From Sulfuricurvum sp. (GTDB lineage Bacteria; Campylobacterota; Campylobacteria; Campylobacterales; Sulfurimonadaceae): a stretch of DNA of 64,000 bases. Shown in pieces: positions 57,019 through 64,000 of the stretch. The DNA lies in contig NZ_JALNYS010000007.1 of the NCBI RefSeq assembly GCF_023229695.1, forward strand, positions 62,001 through 126,000, written 5' to 3'. Under the pieces are notes generated by a model. It was not told the DNA's origin. It was given only the letters and a program-made list of their open reading frames with translations, and made no database searches. Every line of letters begins with the position of its first letter. Positions within the stretch are counted from its first letter, which is position 1. The position numbers and the translations under genes were made by a program.

Positions 57019-58515
57019 ATGCAAAAACGGACCAAAATTTTAGCTACCGTAGGGCCTGCATCCGACAGTATTGAAATATTATCGTCGATGATCCAAGCCG
57101 GAGTGAACGTGTTTCGACTCAATTTTAGCCATGGGACACACGAGTATCATGCAGAAGTACTTGCCAATATCCGCGCCGCAATGGGCAAAACAGGATTGCT
57201 TGTCGGAGTATTACAAGATATCTGCGGTCCCAAAATTCGTATCGGGAAACTGAAAGAGGATTTTGATCTTGAGACCGGCGATCGGCTTGATTTTGTTTAT
57301 GACGCGATAGAGGGGGAAAAGATTGCGGAGGGACATTATCGCCTCTCTCTTAACCAAAGCACGATATTAAAACTTCTAAACGTCGGAGATGCGGTTTATC
57401 TGCATGACGGCAATATCTGTGCTCGGATTGTAGCATCCGATCCTACGGCGGTTCAGGCAGTGATTGAAAATAATGGAAAATTGACGTCCAATAAAGGGGT
57501 TAATTTCCCCAATACCCGGTTGGGAATTGACGTATTAACCCCTAAAGATAAAGAAGATATGGCGTGGGGAGTTGCACATGGAGTTGATTTTATGGCCATC
57601 TCCTTTGTCCAAAACGGCAACGATATGATTCAGGCTCGCGAGGTTATCCGTGCATACGGCGGAGAGGTTCAGTTGTATGCCAAAATTGAAAAATTTGATG
57701 CGGTTGAGAATATTGACGAAATTTTACGTAATTCGGACGGTATTATGGTTGCACGGGGGGACTTGGGGATAGAAATTCCTTATTACCGGGTTCCTACCAT
57801 TCAAAAAATGTTGATCCAAAAAGCGAATGAACACTCCAAACCGGTTATTACAGCGACGCAAATGCTATTGTCAATGACCGAAAAAGAGCACGCGACGCGT
57901 GCGGAGATCAGCGATGTGGCCAATGCCGTATTGGACGGCACCGACGCGGTGATGCTTTCCGAAGAGAGTGCCGTCGGACATAACCCGGTATTGGTGGTGG
58001 AGACGATGGTCAATACGATTCAGGCGATTGAGGAGATTTATCCTTTCGGTAAATTTACCGAATTCGGCTACGACGATACGATGGATGTCGTCAATGAATC
58101 GGCTGTACGGTTGGGAGATTCGCTTCAGGCTGAGGGGATTATCGCCATGACCACCTCCGGAGCATCGGCGAAAAAGCTTTCACGCTACCGCCCCAGAATG
58201 ACGATTTATGCCGCTACTCATGAAGAACGGATCGCACGTCTTCTTACCATGTCATGGGGGGTCGTCCCGGCCTATCTCGTTAAAAAAGGGCGTCTTGAAG
58301 AGATGTTGAGCGATATTATCCACAGTGGACTCAGACGTCGTATTATGGATCCGAAGCGAACCTATATTTTTACGGCGGGATATCCGATCGGGACCCCGGG
58401 AACTACCAATGTGATCCGTATTTTGCGTGAAAATGAGATGGCTTTTTTTGGTGAAACAAAACCGCAAACCGCAAAAAGTAAAAAAAACGAGGAACAAGTC
58501 CCCACTTTATTCTAA
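57019..58515 (+). CDS. pyk: Pyruvate kinase
   Basis: The 498-aa enzyme makes pyruvate and ATP from phosphoenolpyruvate. It opens RTKILATVGPASDSIEILSS and has VFRLNFSHGTHEYHAEVLAN, the catalytic Lys in LYAKIEKFDAVENIDEILRN, IMVARGDLGIEIPYYRVPTI and VITATQMLLSMTEKEHATRA. GAGGATGAGAAT precedes the ATG at 57019, which gives the usual start. The A, B and C domains are all present. Confidence 0.96.
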   Translation: MQKRTKILATVGPASDSIEILSSMIQAGVNVFRLNFSHGTHEYHAEVLANIRAAMGKTGLLVGVLQDICGPKIRIGKLKEDFDLETGDRLDFVYDAIEGEKIAEGHYRLSLNQSTILKLLNVGDAVYLHDGNICARIVASDPTAVQAVIENNGKLTSNKGVNFPNTRLGIDVLTPKDKEDMAWGVAHGVDFMAISFVQNGNDMIQAREVIRAYGGEVQLYAKIEKFDAVENIDEILRNSDGIMVARGDLGIEIPYYRVPTIQKMLIQKANEHSKPVITATQMLLSMTEKEHATRAEISDVANAVLDGTDAVMLSEESAVGHNPVLVVETMVNTIQAIEEIYPFGKFTEFGYDDTMDVVNESAVRLGDSLQAEGIIAMTTSGASAKKLSRYRPRMTIYAATHEERIARLLTMSWGVVPAYLVKKGRLEEMLSDIIHSGLRRRIMDPKRTYIFTAGYPIGTPGTTNVIRILRENEMAFFGETKPQTAKSKKNEEQVPTLF

Positions 58516-58618
58516 AAATGGACCGAAAAATGCTTATTAAGCGGTGAGAGATCGTGTGTTTATTGTTTTGTCGCATTAAACCTCTCTCAACTCTTCTCCT
58601 TTACGCTACAATTTCACC

Positions 58619-59335
58619 ATGATGACCGATACCGTATTTACCAAACCGATTTCCAAGCAGTTCGAATTTGATGCCGAAGTAGCGGCTGTTTTTGATGATA
58701 TGCTAATCCGTTCCGTCCCTTTCTATAAAGAATCGCAGGCGTTGACGCGACGATTTGCCCTTAATGCCCTTCACAGCGGGGGGAGTGTTTATGATCTTGG
58801 ATGTTCTACGGCTTCATTGTTGCTTGAAATCGAACGTGCTCTGGATAAGCGCGAAGATATTAAATTGATCGGAATTGATAACTCATCCGCCATGATTGAG
58901 CATGCCCGAAAAAAAATTGAGGCGTATGGGTCCCGTATTGAATTGGTCGAGGGGGATATCCTTACGTTTCCCTATACAAAAGCGGAAGTTTTTGTCAGTA
59001 ATTATACGTTGCAGTTTATCCGACCGATTGTTCGGGATACGTTGGTCCGGACAATATCGGAGGCTCTGGAAGAGGGAGGGGTGTTCATTTTTAGCGAGAA
59101 AGTGGTGTGTGAAGATCCAAAATTAAGTAAAGAATTGATTGACTGCTATTACGACTTTAAAAAAGAGCAGGGGTACAGCGAGTATGAAATCGTACAAAAA
59201 CGCGAAGCCCTCGAAAATGTTCTCGTCCCCTATACGATGAACGAAAATATCCAAATGGCAAAAAACAGCGGGTTCAAAACGTGTGACGTCCTCTTCCGGT
59301 GGGCGAATTTTGCAACGTTCATAGCCCTAAAATAG
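58619..59335 (+). CDS. cmoA: Carboxy-S-adenosyl-L-methionine synthase
   Basis: The 238-aa methyltransferase-fold enzyme makes carboxy-SAM for tRNA wobble-uridine modification with CmoB. SVYDLGCSTASLLLEIERAL is motif I; FDAEVAAVFDDMLIRSVPFY, YTLQFIRPIVRDTL and VFIFSEKVVCEDPKLSKELI are CmoA-specific. It stands alone; no cmoB is adjacent. Confidence 0.93.
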   Translation: MMTDTVFTKPISKQFEFDAEVAAVFDDMLIRSVPFYKESQALTRRFALNALHSGGSVYDLGCSTASLLLEIERALDKREDIKLIGIDNSSAMIEHARKKIEAYGSRIELVEGDILTFPYTKAEVFVSNYTLQFIRPIVRDTLVRTISEALEEGGVFIFSEKVVCEDPKLSKELIDCYYDFKKEQGYSEYEIVQKREALENVLVPYTMNENIQMAKNSGFKTCDVLFRWANFATFIALK

Positions 59336-59340
59336 CCTTT

Positions 59341-59556
59341 TTACCATACCTGACCGTAATTCGCGTTTTGAGGCGGCTGAATACTCTCTTTGATCTCTTT
59401 ATAATCGACAAGGTTCTTATCGCATTTCTTGTGATAATATCCTTGTATATCATAATACTCTTCACAATTGTTATAGTAACGGAGACTGACGCCCCGATCA
59501 TTGAAGCATCCGCTTAAGAAGATTGGCAAGAGGGTGAGGAGGATTTTTGTCTTCAT
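59341..59556 (-). CDS. Small putative lipoprotein
   Basis: The 71-aa product has a lipoprotein signal KILLTLLPIFLSGCFND with lipid Cys at residue 17, then a Tyr-rich short chain (LRYYNNCEEYYDIQGYYHKK). I do not recognise a family. It is convergent with cmoA and 14 bp from nth. Confidence 0.7.
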   Translation of the reverse strand: MKTKILLTLLPIFLSGCFNDRGVSLRYYNNCEEYYDIQGYYHKKCDKNLVDYKEIKESIQPPQNANYGQVW

Positions 59557-59570
59557 TAGGAGATTGTAGC

Positions 59571-60218
59571 TTATCTGGGTTTAAAGCTCTCCGTAGTTTT
59601 GCAAAAGAGTTTTAAAAAACACTCCGTTTCACATTTTGGATTTTTGGCCGTACAGATATAGCGTCCGAAGAGGACCAGCCCTTGATGGAGTTGATGGAGA
59701 TTGGTTTTGAATTTTTTAACCAATGTCGCTTCGGTTGCCGTGGCACTCAGATCATCGCTAAGGCCAAGACGATGACTGACCCGGAAAACATGAGTATCAA
59801 CTGCCATGAGATTGGCTTGTGTATACTCGATCAAAACGACGTGCGCGGTTTTTTGTCCTACCCCGGCGAGGGTCGTGAGCTCTTTTTCATTGAGGGGGAC
59901 TTCCCCCCCGTATACGTCTACAATCCGTTTAGCCATCGCAATCAGATTAATCGCTTTGTTATTGAAAAATGAACAGCTTTGAATGTGCCGTTTTACCGCT
60001 TCAAGATCGGCTTTGGCCATGGCTTCGGGTGTAGGATAGGCCGCGAAGAGAGAGGGGGTGATGAGGTTGACCCGTTTATCGGTGCATTGTGCGGAGAGGG
60101 CAACCGCAACAACCAGCTCATACACGTTGGTATAGTGCAGCTCGGTAACGGCTTCGCTATAGCGTTCCAAAAACATAGACTTAATCGCTTCAATCTCGGT
60201 TTTGGTTGTTTTTTTCAT
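59571..60218 (-). CDS. nth: Endonuclease III
   Basis: The 215-aa base-excision repair enzyme removes oxidised pyrimidines and cuts abasic sites. VALSAQCTDKRVN, the HhH LTTLAGVGQKTAHVVLIEYT with the catalytic Lys, and VDTHVFRVSHRLGL with the catalytic Asp are present. The Fe-S cysteines read C-x6-C-x3-C-x5-C (CTAKNPKCETECFLKLFC) and not the usual x6-x2-x5. I chose ATG at 60218 (GATGAG upstream); 60230 is possible. Confidence 0.93.
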   Translation of the reverse strand: MKKTTKTEIEAIKSMFLERYSEAVTELHYTNVYELVVAVALSAQCTDKRVNLITPSLFAAYPTPEAMAKADLEAVKRHIQSCSFFNNKAINLIAMAKRIVDVYGGEVPLNEKELTTLAGVGQKTAHVVLIEYTQANLMAVDTHVFRVSHRLGLSDDLSATATEATLVKKFKTNLHQLHQGLVLFGRYICTAKNPKCETECFLKLFCKTTESFKPR

Positions 60219-60341
60219 ACAAAAGCTCATCTTTTTAATTCGTATTGTATCATTAAGCGGTATAAAGATTAGATTATGAAATATGTGATACAATAGCCTA
60301 TTTTTAAACTGAAGTAGTTATTTTAAGTGTGGGAGTTTGGC

Positions 60342-62288
60342 GTGGGGTTAAAAAGTATTATTAAAAAGTTATTCGGTGCAAAAGATGAACATTTTGCTCA
60401 GGAGAGTGAGCAAAGTATTAATAAAGAACTTTTTTATAAAGTACTTGATACCGATCCTTCAGCCCTTTTGTTTTTTACCAAAGAGAATGGGTGGATCGGT
60501 GCCAATAAAGCTTTTTTCAATTTGGTTCCGCTTCAAAATATTGAGCAGTTGCGTACACAGCATGAAAGTATTCGTGAACTGTTCGATCACGAAGATGAAG
60601 AAGTTTTTACCGAAATGGATAAGAGCTGGCTTGATTATATCCGTACCCACTGTCCGAATGGGTACGGTCTTGGAATCCTTGATCCGCAGGGGAAAATGCA
60701 TTCCCTAATGGCAACCTGCACCATTCTGAATCAGGGGGGAAGTGATCTCTACCTGCTTCGGCTGGAGGATCAGAGCAAATTGGTAGCATTAAAAGCCGAA
60801 GTGGTTCAGGTAGAAGAGTTTAAGAGCAAATTTTTGGCCAATATCGGACATGAATTTCGCACTCCGATGAACGGTATCTTAGGGTTTCTCGGACTCCTTT
60901 CCAAAACATCGCCGACCGATACGCAGATGGAATACATCAATTCGGTCCAAGGTTCGGCCCGAAATTTAATGTCCAATATCGAAAATTTGCTGGATTTGGC
61001 ACAAATGCAAAACGGCCGCCTCACCATCAGTAAATCTGAATTTAATATTGTAACCGAGATGGAAGAACAGGCCCGAGGATGTGTCTCTTTAGGAAATGAT
61101 AAAGGGGTCGGGGTACTGTTCTTTATTGATCCCAAGCTCCCTACCAATATTACCGGAGATATCCGTAAGATTAAACAGGTAATCAACAACCTCTACAGCA
61201 ATGCGTTAAAATTCACTGAACACGGCGGACGGATTACCATTGAAGTAAAACTTCTCAAGCGTAATACGATAGGGACGTGTAATATCGGTTTTACGGTCAA
61301 AGATACCGGAAAAGGGATCAGCAAATCGGAACTGAGCTATATCACCCGTCCGTTTGTCTCCGGAGATCATGCAGATAATCGCCTGGGGGTCGGATTAAGC
61401 CTTTCGCATGGTTTGATAGCTTTGATGGGTGGAGAGCTTAAAATTACAAGCGATGAGGGGAAAGGGTCCTCGTTTAGTTTCGCATTAACGTTGGAAGGCT
61501 CTTCGGATCAGGCCATGCGGATGATTAACGCGCATGTCGTTAAAGTCATATTGCTGGATGATAAGCGATTGGATGATGCGAACCATCTTACCAACTATCT
61601 CCGAAGTTTCGGTGTCAATGTAACCAAAACGCAGACGGTTGATGAATCGATTTTCTTGGATACAGAGGTCGTTTATCTGATTGCGTCTCAAGACAAACCG
61701 GATTGGATAACGCAACTTGCATCGATGAAACGTACGTGTAAAACCGTGTTGTTATTGGAGCAAAACGAGCGGCTGCAGGCGCGAATGCTTCATGTGGTTG
61801 ATTCGGCACTTTCAAAACCGTTGTTGCCTACCCCGTTGTTGAATCATTTGATTGAAATGTTTGATTTAACGAAAGAGCCGGATACGCTTGCACCGAAATT
61901 ACAGGGTAACATTAGTGCCTTGGTCGTTGAAGACAATCTGATCAATCAACGGCTTATTAACATATTGCTTAAAGAGTACGGTATCCATGTAACGGCCGTC
62001 TCTAACGGAAATGAAGCGGTTGAAATGTGCCGTACGGATAATTTTGATATTGTTTTTATGGATATCGATATGCCGATTAAAGACGGTATACTTGCTACCC
62101 AAGAGATTAAAGCGGAAGAGGGTCCTTTACGTGTAGGACGGATGCCGATTATTGCGTTAACGGCATTGGCGATGGAAGGGGATCGGGAATATATTTTAGG
62201 AAGAGGATTGGATGATTATCTTTCAAAGCCTTTAACACGCGAAAAGCTTGAATATGTCCTTCATAAATATTTGCAAGTACCATTATAG
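60342..62288 (+). CDS. Hybrid sensor histidine kinase with receiver domain
   Basis: The 648-aa cytosolic protein has a PAS-like input region (residues ~25-150, YKVLDTDPSALLFFTKENGW), the HisKA box FLANIGHEFRTPMNGILGFL, and an HATPase domain with INNLYSNALKFT, DTGKGIS and VGLSLSHGLI. A degenerate receiver-like stretch (residues ~395-510) precedes a true C-terminal receiver (ISALVVEDNLINQRLINILL, FDIVFMDIDMPIKDG). No membrane segment is present. GTG at 60342 is supported by GGGAG. A very similar kinase follows after 9 bp. Confidence 0.92.
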   Translation: MGLKSIIKKLFGAKDEHFAQESEQSINKELFYKVLDTDPSALLFFTKENGWIGANKAFFNLVPLQNIEQLRTQHESIRELFDHEDEEVFTEMDKSWLDYIRTHCPNGYGLGILDPQGKMHSLMATCTILNQGGSDLYLLRLEDQSKLVALKAEVVQVEEFKSKFLANIGHEFRTPMNGILGFLGLLSKTSPTDTQMEYINSVQGSARNLMSNIENLLDLAQMQNGRLTISKSEFNIVTEMEEQARGCVSLGNDKGVGVLFFIDPKLPTNITGDIRKIKQVINNLYSNALKFTEHGGRITIEVKLLKRNTIGTCNIGFTVKDTGKGISKSELSYITRPFVSGDHADNRLGVGLSLSHGLIALMGGELKITSDEGKGSSFSFALTLEGSSDQAMRMINAHVVKVILLDDKRLDDANHLTNYLRSFGVNVTKTQTVDESIFLDTEVVYLIASQDKPDWITQLASMKRTCKTVLLLEQNERLQARMLHVVDSALSKPLLPTPLLNHLIEMFDLTKEPDTLAPKLQGNISALVVEDNLINQRLINILLKEYGIHVTAVSNGNEAVEMCRTDNFDIVFMDIDMPIKDGILATQEIKAEEGPLRVGRMPIIALTALAMEGDREYILGRGLDDYLSKPLTREKLEYVLHKYLQVPL

Positions 62289-62297
62289 GGGGCGAAA

Positions 62298-64000
62298 ATG
62301 CTCTATCTGGAAAGTTTTGAGAAACATGTTTCACCCATAGCGGGCTTACTCACCTCCTGTGCTAATCTGCACAGTGATCCGATGATGTATGCGGAGAAAA
62401 ACGGAAACATCGTCGGATGCAATGAGCAGCTTCTGGAACTGTTTAATGTCACTTCACTCCTTGAGATGGACCCTTTAACAGTATGGTTCAGTACTCAGGA
62501 GGTTGAACTGCCGTTTTTATTGACCCATCCCGGTACCTATCAGGGGAAAATACGTAGCGGTGAGAAGGAATATGACGTAGCGGTCAAATCCGAACTTTTG
62601 GGATGGGAAGAGCAATCGTTTATTGCCTTGGTTTTTCGGGATAACTCGGAAATTGAACGTGCACGCGCGGCTGAGCGTTATTTTGAACTCTTGAAAAAGA
62701 AATTTTTAACCAACATATCGCATGAATTTCGTACGCCGATGAATGCCATTATCGGATTTAGCGATTTGCTTAAAAGTACTCCGTTGAATGTTTCACAGGA
62801 AGAGTACGTTGAAATGACCAGCCGAAGCGCCGTATCGATGATGCGCAATATTGAAAATCTTTTGGAATTGATGCAAGTGGAGAGTGGCAGTGTCCACACC
62901 AATGCGACACTGTTTAATCCGTTGGAAATTTATGAAGATATGTCGATCCAATTTGAAGATTTTGCACGAAGCAAAGAGATCGGATTGATGTTTTTAATTG
63001 ATCCGCATCTCCCTAAAACCATGATGGGAGATCAGGATAAAATTATTGCCGTATTGCGTAATCTTATCCAAAACGGGATCAAATTCACCGAGGAAAAAGG
63101 GCGGGTTCTTGTCGAAATCCTGATTGTTCATGAAGAAGGAAATTTTGTCGAGGTTGAATATGCGGTGAGTGACACGGGCATCGGCATTGAAAGTGAACGG
63201 GTCAAAACGCTTCTTCGTCCCTTCGCATCAGCGTGGGAAAACCAGCGTGCAGGCAAAGATGGGCTTGGAATCGGGCTGAGTCTCAGTCACAAATACGTCG
63301 ATATGATGGATTCGCATCTGATGCTGGCTTCCGAATACGGTAAAGGGTCCCGTTTTTCCTTTCGAATTGTCCATCAGATTAATGAAGGGTGCCAATTTGA
63401 ATTTATACAAGGAAAGCGGGCCGCCATTTACAGCGAGGGGAATCTTCTTTCATCGCAAGGGGCGTTGCTGCAAAAATATCTTGAAATATTTCAGATGAAA
63501 CCTTTTGTGACCCATAACTTAACCGATACGGCTTTATACGAATGTGACCTTCTTTTTTTGGATACCCGTCACAGTTCCGATGCACAAATAGAATCCTTAC
63601 ACTCAACGTACTCAAATCTATTGATTGTCCCGATTCTGGAAGGGGATGAGGATATCAGTGCTGCAGATGCTACGATACAATTACCTATTTTGCCAGGGAA
63701 ACTTTATAAAACGCTTTCTATTTTTCGTCATCAAACACTCAAAGAGGGTACTGTTGCTTCGCCGGTAGTGGTGCGGTTTGCACGGCAAGAAAATGTCAAG
63801 ATTTTGGTTGCCGAGGATAATTTGATAAATCTGAAACTTCTGGAGACGATTTTACTGCAGCAACATTTTCGTGTTATTTCGGTTGAAAACGGTCAACAGG
63901 CGGTTGATGCCTATCTGAAAGAGCCTTTCGATCTTGTATTGATGGATATTGATATGCCGGTGATGGACGGATTGATGGCCAATCGTCTTATCAAAGAGAT
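62298..64000 (+). CDS. Hybrid sensor histidine kinase, 3' truncated by window
   Basis: The frame starts with ATG after GGGGGCGAAA and stays open to the window end (567 codons). It has a PAS-like input region, the HisKA box FLTNISHEFRTPMNAIIGFS, an HATPase domain (LIQNGIKFT, DTGIGIE, LGIGLSLSHKYVDMM), a degenerate receiver-like stretch, and a receiver (KILVAEDNLINLKLLETILL, FDLVLMDIDMPVMDG). The plan is that of the preceding kinase, so the two probably arose by tandem duplication. The end of the receiver lies outside the window. Confidence 0.92.
   Translation, partial: MLYLESFEKHVSPIAGLLTSCANLHSDPMMYAEKNGNIVGCNEQLLELFNVTSLLEMDPLTVWFSTQEVELPFLLTHPGTYQGKIRSGEKEYDVAVKSELLGWEEQSFIALVFRDNSEIERARAAERYFELLKKKFLTNISHEFRTPMNAIIGFSDLLKSTPLNVSQEEYVEMTSRSAVSMMRNIENLLELMQVESGSVHTNATLFNPLEIYEDMSIQFEDFARSKEIGLMFLIDPHLPKTMMGDQDKIIAVLRNLIQNGIKFTEEKGRVLVEILIVHEEGNFVEVEYAVSDTGIGIESERVKTLLRPFASAWENQRAGKDGLGIGLSLSHKYVDMMDSHLMLASEYGKGSRFSFRIVHQINEGCQFEFIQGKRAAIYSEGNLLSSQGALLQKYLEIFQMKPFVTHNLTDTALYECDLLFLDTRHSSDAQIESLHSTYSNLLIVPILEGDEDISAADATIQLPILPGKLYKTLSIFRHQTLKEGTVASPVVVRFARQENVKILVAEDNLINLKLLETILLQQHFRVISVENGQQAVDAYLKEPFDLVLMDIDMPVMDGLMANRLIKE

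Overview
The window looks like chromosomal DNA of a sulfur-oxidising campylobacterotan (epsilonproteobacterium) of the Sulfuricurvum/Sulfurimonas type. The clearest marker is the order lysC-hobA-holB-folP, which as I recall it is also the order in Helicobacter pylori; HobA is restricted to this phylum. Supporting markers are a SorAB-like sulfite dehydrogenase, a flagellar MotA/MotB pair, a DUF3972 protein, and tandem hybrid kinases. No rRNA, tRNA or CRISPR array was found.

Layout. Bases 1-2.6 kb hold the end of ilvC, a divergent polysaccharide deacetylase and a MarR-pirin pair. From about 2.6 to 31.3 kb runs a long accessory region. It contains small stress and resistance enzymes (GNATs, isochorismatase-like hydrolases, methyltransferases, a VOC protein, an Ada-like fusion, SHMT), an AbiH gene broken by one TGA, toxin-antitoxin modules (MntA-HepT, HigBA, a RelE/ParE-like pair, and an Unstab_antitox gene beside a decayed toxin), and a Crp-regulated RND efflux operon. 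It also holds a four-gene minus-strand cluster of unknown function with a HEPN-like protein, an integron-type attC site, one gene that looks like an integron cassette, a ~160 bp repeat beside three of the accessory modules, several REP-like palindromes, and a second decayed copy of a DUF3995-GNAT-methyltransferase gene set.

From 31.5 to 39.3 kb come signalling, repair and redox genes: a PAS-GGDEF protein, a cytochrome P460-like protein, Tag, an orphan ABC ATPase, an HHH protein, an OYE, an Fe-ADH, a nitroreductase divergent from its HxlR regulator, and DprA. From 39.3 to 51.3 kb is mostly core: SorAB, QueA-TatC-TatB, HemW, RppH-LysC-HobA-HolB-FolP, a cation antiporter and MotAB. The last part holds two blocks of MITE-like repeats, a cyclophilin-MsrB-helicase-like operon, HU, a small HTH pair, DUF3972 with a nucleotidyl-cyclase-like protein, pyruvate kinase, CmoA, Nth and two tandem hybrid histidine kinases, the second cut by the window end.

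Two points deserve most attention. First, three copies of a repeat all begin exactly at an integron-like septamer (GYCTAAY) and all sit just upstream of minus-strand accessory modules; the largest of these blocks ends at a well-formed attC. Second, the module in that block is an unrecognised four-gene cluster (HEPN-like protein, two single-pass membrane proteins, a small soluble protein). Its gene order and its position among toxin-antitoxin and Abi genes make it a candidate uncharacterised defence or stress system. That function is inferred from context only.
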